Notes under the pieces: generated by a model
Told to the model about the DNA's origin: nothing
The model's database searches: none
Seen by the model: only the letters and a program-made list of their open reading frames with translations
Source: Paucidesulfovibrio longus DSM 6739
GTDB lineage: Bacteria; Desulfobacterota; Desulfovibrionia; Desulfovibrionales; Desulfovibrionaceae
Length of the DNA stretch: 64,000 nucleotides
Assembly (NCBI RefSeq): GCF_000420485.1
Contig: NZ_ATVA01000014.1
Span: 186,001-250,000 of the forward strand
Direction of reading: 5' to 3'
Shown: positions 1 to 8,585 of the stretch, in pieces
Layout: every line of letters begins with the position of its first letter
Numbering within the stretch: the stretch's first letter is position 1
Made by a program: the position numbers and the translations under genes

Positions 1-407
1 TGCCGAAGCGCTCTCCAAGTTTGATTCCATCATATTCCCCTCATGGTTTCGTGTCCAGAATATTCCAGGAACCCGCACCAGTCGTATCCGCATGGTGAAC
101 AGGCAGTTGCGCGAGCGCGCGAAAAAAAGTTGCGTTGTCGGAGCAGGCAGGGGGTCGAAAACGGCATTCGGGCGCATGATTCGGCCCGTGCGCGCAGCCG
201 GGAGCGCAAAGGCTCGATTTGTCCGGCGGCGCTGGGATGGGGCGCTCCTGCGGCGCAGGTTTTCCCAATGTTCGCAGGAGAATGCGAAGCGCCTGGTCCG
301 CAGGCGCAATAGACAGGGCACGGCCAAGACTCCGGCGGCCCGCTTCAGAGCCGTCGGCCCGTGGCCGGCCGCCTGCTTCCCATTGTTCGTCGGGCGACGC
401 GAGCGGT
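1..407. other. No gene seen
   Basis: No reading frame here has both a plausible ribosome binding site and a credible protein. The frames are arginine/proline-rich, as expected from random GC-rich DNA. It lies downstream of the leftward gene at 408-626, and I see no clear hairpin terminator. Confidence 0.5.
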
Positions 408-626
408 CTATTCGTCGCCGAAGGGATCCGCGATCAGGCTGGCGACCCTGTCCGCGTTCAGGCTGTGCATTTCGCCGAGTCCTTCGAGATCCATGCCCAG
501 GCTGTCCGAGGGAGCGGCGCTTTGCTGGGCTTCTTCGGGGACGGCCACGCGCGCGGCGCGGGCTTCCTGCATCTTCTGCGGGGCCAGGTTTTCCAGGGAA
601 AGACGGTCGATGTTGCTGATCTGCAT
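408..626 (-). CDS. Small hypothetical protein, 72 aa
   Basis: The protein begins MQISNIDRLSLENL. I chose this start because a GGAGG sits just upstream; the longer frame to 689 would put that site inside the gene. It is acidic with an Ala/Pro-rich middle, has no signal peptide or membrane segment, and ends with a predicted helix (DRVASLIADPF). The C-terminal pattern is faintly like a small anti-sigma or FlgM-type helix, but that is not enough for a call. No operon partner is visible. Function unknown. Confidence 0.55.
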   Translation of the reverse strand: MQISNIDRLSLENLAPQKMQEARAARVAVPEEAQQSAAPSDSLGMDLEGLGEMHSLNADRVASLIADPFGDE

Positions 627-1109
627 GAGCGTTCCTCCTTTGCGTTGCCCGGAATGAAGCAAGGAACGTGCTGTAGGGAATGAATGCAATTATTTCATAT
701 GGTTGATATTCAGAAGACGGCAACTCCTGCCGGGTTCGCGCCTGCGCGCCGCAGATTCGGGCCGCGCGCCCGGCAACACAGGGACGAAATCAAGCACGTA
801 TCAGGGGGCTGTCCCGACTTCGGGTCCGAAACGCATGGCGCCTGCGTGCGCAAGCGGCCCCTTCGCGGCGTGTCGCGCAAGCTATTTTTGGGACCGGGCA
901 AGGGCTGCGTTGCCCGCATGGAGCGCACGGTCCGCGGCATGCATAAATGAAGTCCATTCAAAATCGTCTGTCATTATTATTTGTATTTCAGTTGCATGCG
1001 AAATCGTCGCTTGTCGGTTGGCGTATGGTGTCGGCATGTGATCTCGGCCTGGGATGTCGCCCGGCGGAGCGGCGTGTCGCGTGCAAGACTGGTGCGGACT
1101 GGTGCAAGG
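627..1109. other. Intergenic region, no gene seen
   Basis: This stretch of about 480 bp separates two leftward genes. It includes an AT-rich patch near 945-1010, unlike the surrounding DNA, which may hold the promoter of the 408-626 gene. I found no convincing TTGACA/TATAAT pair and no coding sequence. Confidence 0.4.
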
Positions 1110-2015
1110 TCAGCGCGCGGCAGTGCCGGACGCCCCTGCGAGCACGTCCGCGAAGAAGCGCTGGAGCGCGTCGTCGTACACAGGTCCGGAGAGCAGAAAC
1201 CCCTCATTGTGCCCGCCCTGGAGTTCCTGGAAGACCTTGGGCCCCTGGTAGCTTTCATAGAGTTCCCGGCCCAGGGCAAAGGGCACGATCTCGTCTTCCG
1301 GGCTGTGGATGAAGAGGATGGGCAGGCCCATGCGCGCCAGCGCGTCCAGGCGGGAGAGCGTGTCGTACCGGAAGCGGGAGAGCGCCCGCACGGGCAGAAA
1401 AGGATAGAGGCGTGCGCCCATGTCCGGGACGGAGGTGAAGGTGGATTCGAGCACGAGCCCGACCGGGCGGACCGTTTCCGCAAGCTGCGCGGCTACGGCT
1501 CCTCCCAGGGAACGGCCCATGACCACCACGCGGCCGGGCTTCTCTCCGCGTTCGTTCAGAAGCCAGTCCCAGCAGGCGCGCGCGTCCGCATAGGTTCCGG
1601 CCTCGGAGGGGCGGCCTTCGCTCTCGCCGTAGCCCTGGTAGTCGAAGAGCAGCACGTTCATGCCCAGGCGGTGCAGGATCAGCGCGGTTTCCAGGCGATG
1701 GCCGAGGTTTCCCGCGTTGCCGTGGCAGAAGAGCGCGGTGCCGCGTCCGCCCGGCCCCAGGTCCGTCGTGGGCATGCGGTCCGGCTCGGCAGGGATGAAC
1801 CAGGCTTCGATGCGCGCGCCGGAATCGGAAGAAAGCCGGAGCCGTTCATAGGCGAGGCCCACGTCCGAAGGCGTGGACTGCACTCCCCGCATGGGTTGGT
1901 AGATCAGCCGGGATTGAAAGACCGCCAAAAAAGCAGCCAGCCCGATCCAGAGCGCGGCGGCCAGGGCGAATGCACCGCCGAGGCCCCATTTCATGATCGA
2001 AGCGAGGGTGTTCAT
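1110..2015 (-). CDS. Membrane-anchored alpha/beta hydrolase (BEM46/FrsA-like)
   Basis: A 301-aa serine hydrolase. Residues about 8-32 form one N-terminal membrane anchor. The alpha/beta-hydrolase core follows: an oxyanion region FCHGNAGN, the nucleophile elbow GRSLGGA (Ser in G-x-S-x-G), a late acid in HSPEDEIVP and the catalytic His in QGGHNEGF. Family members are esterases or peptidase-like hydrolases of unknown substrate facing the periplasm or membrane. The start is the ATG at 2015, which overlaps the stop of the upstream gene (ATGA), so the two are translationally coupled. The frame continues upstream to 2651, but that part is the antisense shadow of the 2012-3097 gene. Confidence 0.85.
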   Translation of the reverse strand: MNTLASIMKWGLGGAFALAAALWIGLAAFLAVFQSRLIYQPMRGVQSTPSDVGLAYERLRLSSDSGARIEAWFIPAEPDRMPTTDLGPGGRGTALFCHGNAGNLGHRLETALILHRLGMNVLLFDYQGYGESEGRPSEAGTYADARACWDWLLNERGEKPGRVVVMGRSLGGAVAAQLAETVRPVGLVLESTFTSVPDMGARLYPFLPVRALSRFRYDTLSRLDALARMGLPILFIHSPEDEIVPFALGRELYESYQGPKVFQELQGGHNEGFLLSGPVYDDALQRFFADVLAGASGTAAR

Positions 2016-3097
2016 GCGTCTTCGCGGGGCATGGGCCGCAATGTCGGGTTCGGACGCAGCCGCGCGTGCGCGCGAAAGAGGGCGGCGCAGCGTTCGCACC
2101 CGGACTCCGACAGCCCGCACATGCCGTGGCAGAGGGTGAGCTGGTCGTAGAAGTTTGCGGGCAGGGACGCATTGGGCACGTCGTAGCGGTCCGCGAATTC
2201 GCCGAGGGTGTCCAGCAGGTCGAGCAGATTGCCGTCGTAGCTCCGGTCCAGATAGGCGGTCACGGCCCGCCGCAGGAAAGCGGGCCCGCCGTTGTTGCGC
2301 CCGCATATCTTGATCAGGTCCGCGCAATCCTCCACCTTGTCGAGGTCTTCGGGCCGCAGAAAGGGCGAGGAAAACAGGCGTTCCGGCTTTTCCAGCACGC
2401 TGCGGATGCAGCCGAAGTCGCGGTTGAGCGCAAAGGTGCGTTCGGCATGGCCGGACAGGTGTCCCAGGGCTATGAGCGCGTCGTGGGAAGGCTTGTGCGG
2501 GCAGTGGGGCAGGCAGCCCTCGTTGGCGAGCAGGCCGACGCGCAGGTCGGGATGCCTGCGGCGCAGGGCCTCGCGCACGCGGCGCAGTTCGGTCGGCCGC
2601 CGGTTCAGGCTGCGGTCCAGGATCACGCGGGACGGCTGCTTGAACCCGCATTCGCGCACAAAGCCCAGCAGAGCCGTGACCTTGTCCTCGTGGTCCAGGA
2701 GGCGGTTCACGCCGGGCACGGCTTCCAGATGGGCGCAGAGCGCGGGGGCGACGTCGTGCAGGGCGCGCAGGAGGTAGGCGTCCACCCAGATCAGCCCGCG
2801 CACCTCGGCCCCTTCCAGGAGCAGGCGCAACAGATTGGCCACGGAGCGCATCCGCTCCCGGTCGTGGTAATGCGCTTCGCCGTGAAAGGCCGCGTTGAGC
2901 AGCAGGTATTTGTCCGGCCCCACGATCCTGCCGAGCATCTCGGCGATTTCCAGCGCGTCGCGCCGCTCCAGGGCCGGACGGGCGTCCGCGAGCAGGTCGC
3001 TGTAAAGGCTGAAATGCACGGACTCCAGCTCCTGGGCGTTTTCCGCCAGGAAATCGAGATAGCCCGCATGGGGCAGAAATGGCACGTCCAGCAGCAC
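2012..3097 (-). CDS. Hypothetical protein with C-terminal cysteine cluster, 361 aa
   Basis: I do not recognise the family with confidence. The beginning (VLLDVPFLPHAGYLDF) and the alternating strand/helix pattern suggest a TIM-barrel enzyme, possibly distantly U32-peptidase-like. Cysteines are concentrated: GCLPHCPH in the middle, ICGRNNGG later, and CHGMCGLSESGCERC near the C-terminus, a possible metal or Fe-S site. No ATG occurs before residue about 58; I chose the GTG at 3097 because AGGAGG lies 10 nt upstream. The frame runs on to 3643, but that part is antisense to the 3317 gene. It overlaps the downstream hydrolase by 4 bp. Confidence 0.6.
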   Translation of the reverse strand: MLLDVPFLPHAGYLDFLAENAQELESVHFSLYSDLLADARPALERRDALEIAEMLGRIVGPDKYLLLNAAFHGEAHYHDRERMRSVANLLRLLLEGAEVRGLIWVDAYLLRALHDVAPALCAHLEAVPGVNRLLDHEDKVTALLGFVRECGFKQPSRVILDRSLNRRPTELRRVREALRRRHPDLRVGLLANEGCLPHCPHKPSHDALIALGHLSGHAERTFALNRDFGCIRSVLEKPERLFSSPFLRPEDLDKVEDCADLIKICGRNNGGPAFLRRAVTAYLDRSYDGNLLDLLDTLGEFADRYDVPNASLPANFYDQLTLCHGMCGLSESGCERCAALFRAHARLRPNPTLRPMPREDA

Positions 3098-3316
3098 GTC
3101 GGGCAGACCTCCTGGTTCTTTGGGTAACGCAAATCCGGACGCAGCGCTACGTCCTGAGTGCCTTTGCCGAAACCGCTCGACCTGGGCGCGTGCGGCCGCG
3201 TCCGATTTCGGCGTGCGAACCTCGCCAGGGGTGAAGTATTCTTTCCCTTTGTCCGAAAAGAGAACGCGGGCGGGGAAGCGCCCGAAAACGGACTGCAACG
3301 GCGACAAGGAGGCGTG

Positions 3317-3700
3317 ATGGGACAGGTCATCGCCCTGGACCGCTGGCGTGAGCGCCGCCTGCCCGACCCGGAGCCGGTCGAGGCGAGGCGGCCCGTGTTC
3401 ACGGCCGGGGATGTCTGGGGCCGCGATTACACCGACGAGGAGGCCATCCTGTTCGGAATGCTCAAGGTGCGCGACGCCCTGAGATACTACACGCCGTACG
3501 ACGAGGGCCTGGACAGGCTCCTGCTGGACGCGCTCGAAGCGGCCTACCGCGTGGACGAACTGGGCCAGGCGCATCTCGGCAAGACAGTGGCCCCGCTCAA
3601 GGAATACATCCTCGACTACATGGACGAGGAAAACGTCAAGCACATGAAGACCGCGCTGATTCTGCTTGATCTGATCGAAAAATCGCCATCCTACAAATGA
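3317..3700 (+). CDS. Conserved hypothetical protein, 127 aa
   Basis: A soluble, mostly helical acidic protein starting MGQVIALDRWRERRL, with aromatic clusters (RYYTPYDEGLD). AGGAGG precedes the ATG at ideal spacing. No signal peptide or membrane segment. It is transcribed alone, divergent from the 2012-3097 gene, and closed by a strong hairpin. Family not recognised. Confidence 0.65.
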   Translation: MGQVIALDRWRERRLPDPEPVEARRPVFTAGDVWGRDYTDEEAILFGMLKVRDALRYYTPYDEGLDRLLLDALEAAYRVDELGQAHLGKTVAPLKEYILDYMDEENVKHMKTALILLDLIEKSPSYK

Positions 3701-3732
3701 AAAAGAGCGGATCCGCCGGGGATCCGCTCTTC
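3701..3732. terminator. Bidirectional hairpin terminator
   Basis: Ten-base arms GAGCGGATCC (3705-3714) and GGATCCGCTC (3720-3729), flanked by A's on the left and T's on the right. It sits between the convergent genes 3317-3700 and 3766-4299 and can serve both. Confidence 0.85.
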
Positions 3733-3765
3733 TCGTGCGCGCTCGCGCAGGGGCGTCGTTCCGGG

Positions 3766-4299
3766 CTACAGAACCCGAAGAGAGCGCCCCGCCGTGTCGA
3801 AGACGCTTTCGAATTCCTTGAACTGGTCGTCCTTGCAGCCGCCCGTGACCACGTAGGCCATCTGCTTTTCAATGACCGCGAAGCCCACCAGGGTCAGTTT
3901 CTGGTCGTCCACCTCGATGCTGTACTTGAAGCGGACGCCCTTGCGGTCGTTGATGGTTTCGGAAGCCTGCTCCAGGAACGTGAAGCCGGGCATGACCTGT
4001 GTCATGATCTTCTTGGCCTGCTCGATGTACTGCTCCGGGGTCATGTCCTGGCCCAGGCGCTCGCTGGTGACGCCGAAATTGGGGCGGCCCTTGGTGGATT
4101 CGCCGGGGGCGGCGAAGGAGACGAGCGTGCCCATGCCGTGCAGCTCTTCCCAGTCCGAGGGATGCGCCAGGGCAAAGCCGGCCTTTTCGTCCTTGTATTC
4201 GGAATAGCCGTCCGGCAGGCCGCCGGAACAGGCGGCAAGAGCCAGCAGGCAGAAAATCGCGCACAGGGCTCCGAGCCGTTTCCAAATCATGCCGTGCAT
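3766..4299 (-). CDS. Lipoprotein, PsbP/DcrB-like
   Basis: 177 aa with a type II signal peptide: MHGMIWKRLGALC, a hydrophobic core, then the lipobox LAAC. The mature domain (YSEYKDEKAGFALAHPSDWEE...) has the look of the PsbP/DcrB-like fold, in which a secreted alpha/beta domain opens with a 'folding of a polypeptide with a Trp' motif. The start was set at 4299 because AGGAGAAAG precedes it; the frame's extra 61 upstream codons do not look like protein. Exact role unknown; probably periplasmic and lipid-anchored. Confidence 0.7.
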   Translation of the reverse strand: MHGMIWKRLGALCAIFCLLALAACSGGLPDGYSEYKDEKAGFALAHPSDWEELHGMGTLVSFAAPGESTKGRPNFGVTSERLGQDMTPEQYIEQAKKIMTQVMPGFTFLEQASETINDRKGVRFKYSIEVDDQKLTLVGFAVIEKQMAYVVTGGCKDDQFKEFESVFDTAGRSLRVL

Positions 4300-4726
4300 T
4301 GTCTTTCTCCTTGAATTGACGATCGGTGCGGCTTTCCGCCGCTCCGCGCGATGTGTCACTTGATGCAGGCTGTTGCGGCGCGTGGCCGGGGAATCCCGAC
4401 AAGGGCCGTGCGCCGCATGAAAGGCGACGCATCCTGCCGATATTTTCAGCAAACTAGCACACCCCGGTTGCACCGACAACACAAAGAGGCCCGGACTGGG
4501 TGGAAAACGTCTGCCAAACCGAAAAGCTATCGCAAACTTTACAATATGCGCATTGATCTGAAATTATGTAGAAATAATGGCAGATGAAGCCTGCGATGCG
4601 CAGGAACGCGAACCTCGCGTTTCGCGCTTTCCCGCGCTAGGATGCACGCAGAAGCACGGCGCAGGCAGGGCGCGTTTCGCGTCCGAGGCCGAAAAGCAAA
4701 GAACGCCAAGCCCAACGGAGAAGGCC
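4300..4726. other. Divergent intergenic region, no gene seen
   Basis: This spacer lies between the leftward lipoprotein and the rightward thioesterase and should contain promoters for both. It is AT-rich at 4500-4580. CGCTAGGAT near 4634 resembles the CTAGG-type -10 seen at other promoters in the window, but I see no good -35 for it. Confidence 0.4.
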
Positions 4727-5143
4727 ATGCCCAAGGAATATCTGGAGGCCGTTGCCCGGCCCGGCCAGACCGTCAACCCGCTGTTCACCTTTCTCGGCCT
4801 GGAGCTGGCCGCGCTTTCCCCAGGCCGATGCACGCTGCGGCTGCCCTTCAAGCCGGGACTGGTCCAGGGCGGAGGCGTGATTGCCGGAGGCGTTCTCGCC
4901 ACCCTGCTCGACGAGGCCATGGCCCACGCGGCGCTGGCCCTGAACGCGGCCGAGGGCCGGGGCAGGGTCGCGACCATTTCCATGGAAACGCGGTTTTTCG
5001 CCCCGGCAAGGCCGGAAGCGGACCTGGAGGCGTTCGCCCGCGTGATCCGGGGCGGGAAACGGGTGCTCTTCGTCGAAGCCGAGGCCGTGTCCGGGGAAAC
5101 GCGCGTGGCCGTGGCCAGCGCCCAGTTCATGGTCCTGGGCTGA
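4727..5143 (+). CDS. Hotdog-fold thioesterase (PaaI family)
   Basis: 138 aa, the usual length for a PaaI-type acyl-CoA thioesterase. Typical features are FTFLGLELAALSPGRCTLRLPF, a central glycine-rich helix start (QGGGVIAGGVLATLLDEAMAHA) and a strand-rich second half ending ASAQFMV. The acidic residue in LLDEAM is where this family has its catalytic carboxylate. Substrate unknown. GGAGAAGG precedes the chosen ATG; the longer frame from 4577 has no binding site. The gene ends 1 bp before the convergent Sir2 gene. Confidence 0.8.
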   Translation: MPKEYLEAVARPGQTVNPLFTFLGLELAALSPGRCTLRLPFKPGLVQGGGVIAGGVLATLLDEAMAHAALALNAAEGRGRVATISMETRFFAPARPEADLEAFARVIRGGKRVLFVEAEAVSGETRVAVASAQFMVLG

Positions 5144-5144
5144 C

Positions 5145-5888
5145 CTACCCCAAGAGCGCGTCCCGCAGGGCCGCGAGCGTGGCCCCGGCCGGACCCTGGA
5201 GAAAAACGTCCGTGATGCTCTCCGTATAGGAAGAAGGCTGGACGTTGACCTCGATGATCCGTGCGCCCGCGTGTTTGGCCATGTGCGGGATGCGCGCCGC
5301 CGGATGCACGTTGCCCGACGTGCCCACGATGAGCACGGCTTCGCATTTCTGGGCGGCGAGGGTGGAGAACTGGTACGCGCCCTCGGGAATGGGCTCCCCG
5401 AAAAAGACGATGTCCGGCTTGAGCAGCCCGCCGCAGATGGGGCAGGGCGGCGGCAGCAGATTCAGGCTGACCTCGCTTGCCGGCGTCTTGCGGCGGCATT
5501 GCAGGCAGTCCATGGCGGCCATGCTGCCGTGGAATTCGTGCACCTCCCGGCTGCCCGCGCGCTGGTGCAGATTGTCGATGTTCTGGGTGATCACGGCGTG
5601 CAGCCTTCCGGCCCGCTCCAGCTCGGCCAGGGCCAGGTGCGCGGCGTTGGGCTGGGCCAGGGGCAGGGTGTCGTAGAAGAGTTCCTTGAGCAGGGGCCAG
5701 ACCTCGCCCGGATGCTGCATGAAGTAGCGCTTCTCGAAATATTTCGGATCCTGCTTTTCCCAGAGTCCTCCCGGCCCGCGAAACGGGGCGATGCCGGATT
5801 CGACGGAAATGCCCGCGCCCGTGAAGGCCAGGGTGTAGCGCGAGGCGCGGAGCAGGTCCGCGGCCTGTTCGATCAACTCCTGCATCAT
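5145..5888 (-). CDS. cobB: NAD-dependent protein deacylase, Sir2 family
   Basis: 247 aa, complete. NAD-binding GAGISVESGIAPFRG (about 24-38), TQNIDNLH (101-108), the catalytic His in HEFHG (His120), a four-cysteine zinc site (Cys128, 131, 149, 152), and the GTSGNVHPAA loop. It removes acyl groups from lysines using NAD. The residues after the zinc site (FFGEPIP) fit a class III-like bacterial sirtuin. Its ATG overlaps the stop of the upstream binding-protein gene by 4 bp, so they form a two-gene operon. The symbol is given by family; paralogues cannot be excluded. Confidence 0.9.
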   Translation of the reverse strand: MMQELIEQAADLLRASRYTLAFTGAGISVESGIAPFRGPGGLWEKQDPKYFEKRYFMQHPGEVWPLLKELFYDTLPLAQPNAAHLALAELERAGRLHAVITQNIDNLHQRAGSREVHEFHGSMAAMDCLQCRRKTPASEVSLNLLPPPCPICGGLLKPDIVFFGEPIPEGAYQFSTLAAQKCEAVLIVGTSGNVHPAARIPHMAKHAGARIIEVNVQPSSYTESITDVFLQGPAGATLAALRDALLG

Positions 5889-6649
5889 TTCGACTCCCCG
5901 CCTTTCAGATGGCGATCCTGCAACTCGCGCAGGCGGCCTGATTCCACCATGTCGCGCAAGCGGTTTTCAAAGGCGCCGGCCCTGGCCAGCTGTTTCGAGC
6001 GCAGGGAAAAGGCGAAGAAGAGCGGTTCGCCGCCTTTCAGCCGATACTCGCATTTGACGATGTTTCGATCCAGATGCAGCGCGTGCAGAACGGCGTCGCC
6101 CTCGTTCTCGTCGAGCATGACCAGATCCACCGTGCCCGCCAGGAGCAGCTTCATCAGCCGGGCCGCGCTGTCCTGCCGGACGAGCGGGATGAGGCGGTCC
6201 GTTGCGATGTCCTTGGGCAGGGGGGAGCCGCTGCGCACGCCCAGCTTCTTGCCGCGCAGGCGCAGTTGGCCGGTCACGGGCGGAGCCTCGCGCAGGCGGT
6301 AGAAGACCGCATCGGGCCGGACGGCATAAGCGGGGCGCACGAACAGCAGTTTTGCGGAAAGGCCGGGTTCGTCCTGCACGCCGGAGCCCAGGTCGGCCCT
6401 GCCGTCCGCGAGCATGGCCCGGCACTGCTCGCCCGCGCAGGGCACGAATTCAAGGTCGAGCCGCAGGGACTCGGCCAGCTCGGAAAGCACGTCCGCCTCC
6501 AGGCCGGCAGGCTCGTCCTGCACGCGGAAGAAAAAGGGCTGGCGTTCGGGCGCGGCCACGCGCAGCACGTCCAGCCTTCCGGCCGAGGCAGCGGCAGGGA
6601 CGATCAGGCCGAGCAGGCCGAGCAGGCAAAGAAGAAGCTGGGTGCGCAT
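5885..6649 (-). CDS. Periplasmic solute-binding protein (SBP_bac_3 type)
   Basis: 254 aa with a clear signal peptide (MRTQLLLCLLGLLGLIVPAAASA). The remainder matches the family-3 extracellular binding fold: LEADVLSELAESLRLDLEFVP, then DGRADLGSG and SPLPKDIATDR, typical of amino-acid-binding proteins. No ABC permease or ATPase is adjacent, so it may be an orphan receptor or a sensor partner rather than a transporter component. It is the first gene of an operon with the Sir2 deacylase (ATGA overlap). Confidence 0.8.
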   Translation of the reverse strand: MRTQLLLCLLGLLGLIVPAAASAGRLDVLRVAAPERQPFFFRVQDEPAGLEADVLSELAESLRLDLEFVPCAGEQCRAMLADGRADLGSGVQDEPGLSAKLLFVRPAYAVRPDAVFYRLREAPPVTGQLRLRGKKLGVRSGSPLPKDIATDRLIPLVRQDSAARLMKLLLAGTVDLVMLDENEGDAVLHALHLDRNIVKCEYRLKGGEPLFFAFSLRSKQLARAGAFENRLRDMVESGRLRELQDRHLKGGESK

Positions 6650-6749
6650 GGGGGAACTCTACCGGGCCGCGCGACACGGCGTCAATGATGCGAAGGAGGG
6701 AAGGAGGGCGGAAGGCCGCGCCGTAGTCCCCCCCTCCGAGCGGTCGGCA

Positions 6750-7184
6750 TCAGGCCAGTCTTGCCCTTGCCCAGCGCTCGATGTCGTGGGCGGACATGGC
6801 TCCGGGCTGGCGGGCGATCTCCCTGCCGTTCCGGTAGAGCGCCAGGGTGGGGATGGACTGGATGCCCAGCCGGGCCGCGAGGGCCTGTTCGGTTTCGGTG
6901 TTGACCTTGATCAGCCGGACGTGCGGGTGCAGCAGCCGTGCGGCCTCGGCGAACTGCGGGGCCATTCCCCGGCAGGGTCCGCACCAGGGCGCCCAGAAAT
7001 CCACGAGCACGGGAACATCGGAGCGGGCGGTCTGCTTGAGGAAGAGCCGTTCGTCGGCTTCGGCGGGCGCGGGCTCGAATACGGGGCGGGCGCACTTGCC
7101 GCAGGCGGCCTGAGCCGCGCGGGAGAGGTCCACTCGGTTCACGGCGCCGCAACCGGGGCAGACCAGATGGATGGGTTCGCTCAT
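6750..7184 (-). CDS. trxC: Thioredoxin 2 (zinc-ribbon thioredoxin)
   Basis: 144 aa. An N-terminal zinc ribbon (CPGC at 9-12, CGKC at 28-31) is followed by a thioredoxin fold with the active site WCGPC (67-71) and the conserved cis-Pro region SIPTLALY. This layout is specific to TrxC. It reduces cytoplasmic disulfides. GGAGG precedes the start. The frame extends upstream only as antisense to unrelated DNA. Confidence 0.92.
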   Translation of the reverse strand: MSEPIHLVCPGCGAVNRVDLSRAAQAACGKCARPVFEPAPAEADERLFLKQTARSDVPVLVDFWAPWCGPCRGMAPQFAEAARLLHPHVRLIKVNTETEQALAARLGIQSIPTLALYRNGREIARQPGAMSAHDIERWARARLA

Positions 7185-7264
7185 GGGCGTCCTCCTTGTT
7201 CCACTGGAGATAAGCACGGCCAGTGGTTTGGCAAGGTCCGCCCGTGTGCCCGCAGGGCAGGGGG

Positions 7265-7687
7265 CTAGGCCGTGGGCGTGCCCTCTTCCTGGGGCTGGAC
7301 GAACACGTACAGCGGCAATTCCTTGGCGATTTCGCGCTGCTCGCCCATCTGCACGGCCAGGACGATGTTGTGGCGGCCTTGCTGGGAAACGTTCAGTCCG
7401 GGCAGCCGGAAATTGACCTTGTGCAGGGACGCGCCGTTGGGCTGGACCGTGTTCGCGCCCAGGTTGTGCGCTTCGCCGTCCGGGCCCACAAGGCTCAGCC
7501 CCAGGGTGAAGGGTTCGGTCAGCGGGGGCACGGTTTCCCAGAGGGTGGCGATGTAGCAGGGCGGCACCGAGGCCGGGAGGCTGCGCACGGTGCCGTGCTC
7601 GAAGGCGCGGATGAACGAAGCGGAGCCGGATTCGCGGTCGATGATCACGTCGCTGCAAAGCAGCGCGTAAACGATTTTCGGAAGCAT
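7265..7687 (-). CDS. DUF6941-like hypothetical protein, 140 aa
   Basis: It begins MLPKIVYALLCSDVIIDRESG and contains NPF/LP-rich strands ending LPLYVFVQP, the pattern of a small uncharacterised beta-rich family. AGGAGGACC precedes the ATG. It lies 15 bp downstream of the aldolase gene on the same strand, so the two are likely co-transcribed. No signal peptide. Function unknown. Confidence 0.6.
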   Translation of the reverse strand: MLPKIVYALLCSDVIIDRESGSASFIRAFEHGTVRSLPASVPPCYIATLWETVPPLTEPFTLGLSLVGPDGEAHNLGANTVQPNGASLHKVNFRLPGLNVSQQGRHNIVLAVQMGEQREIAKELPLYVFVQPQEEGTPTA

Positions 7688-7702
7688 GGTCCTCCTCTAT
7701 TG

Positions 7703-8500
7703 TCAGTTGTCCAAAATATGCAGGGCTTCGTCCACGGAGGCGCTCTCGTGGACCACGGCGTTGAGCGCCTGCACGAGCCTGGTCGGGTTTTCGTGCTGGA
7801 AGACGTTGCGGCCGATGGAAAGGCCTGCGCCGCCCGCCATGAGCGAGTTCTTGACCATTTCGAGCAGGTCGCGCGTGGAGTCGAGCTTTTCGCCGCCCGC
7901 GATGACCACCGGAACGCAGCAGCTTTCCGTCACGCGCAGAAAGGAGTCGGGGTCGCCGGTGTAGTTGACCTTGACCACGTCCGCGCCGAGTTCCATGCCC
8001 ACGCGGGCGCAGTGCGCGACCACGTCCGGGGCGTACTCGTTCTTGATCTTGGGTCCGCGCGCGTAGACCATGGCCAGCAGCGGCATGCCCCAGTAGTCGG
8101 CGCGTTCCGCGGTGCGGCCGAGCTGTTCGAGCATCAGGGACTCGTTATCGTCGCCGATGTTCACGTGCACGCTCACGCCGTCCGCGCCGAGGCGCATGGC
8201 CTCCTCCACGGTGGTCACCAGAGCCTTGCGGTTGGGGTAGGGGGAAAGGGTCGTGCTGGCGGAGAGGTGCACGATGAGCCCGAAGTCCTTGCCTTCGGAG
8301 CGGTGTCCGCAGGCCACGCAGCCCTTGTGCACGAGCCCGGCGTTGGCCCCGCCGTTCACGAGCTTGGTCACGATGTCGCGGATGTCTTCCAGTCCCTTGA
8401 TGGGGCCTACCGTGACGCCGTGGTCCATGGGCACGATGATGGTCCGCCGGGTGTTGCGGTTGAAGATGCGATCCAGCCTGAGAGCTTTTCCGGTGTTCAT
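7703..8500 (-). CDS. DhnA-family class I aldolase / ADTH synthase
   Basis: 265 aa, close to the archaeal-type class I fructose-bisphosphate aldolase and to 2-amino-3,7-dideoxy-D-threo-hept-6-ulosonate synthase. Key elements are PMDHGVT (Asp26), the Schiff-base lysine in VVKVNYTG (Lys177) and the phosphate loop IAGGEK...GLSIGRN. The two activities cannot be separated by eye. In several Desulfovibrio species an ADTH synthase starts an alternative route to dehydroquinate. No dehydroquinate synthase II gene is adjacent here, which leaves the glycolytic role open. Confidence 0.8.
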   Translation of the reverse strand: MNTGKALRLDRIFNRNTRRTIIVPMDHGVTVGPIKGLEDIRDIVTKLVNGGANAGLVHKGCVACGHRSEGKDFGLIVHLSASTTLSPYPNRKALVTTVEEAMRLGADGVSVHVNIGDDNESLMLEQLGRTAERADYWGMPLLAMVYARGPKIKNEYAPDVVAHCARVGMELGADVVKVNYTGDPDSFLRVTESCCVPVVIAGGEKLDSTRDLLEMVKNSLMAGGAGLSIGRNVFQHENPTRLVQALNAVVHESASVDEALHILDN

Positions 8501-8585
8501 GGCACGGCTCCTTGTGAAGGGTGGATGACCGGGTGGTCACCAGACCTGTTTACCCAAACTCGCGGCGAAGCGCCAGCCTTTCGCG

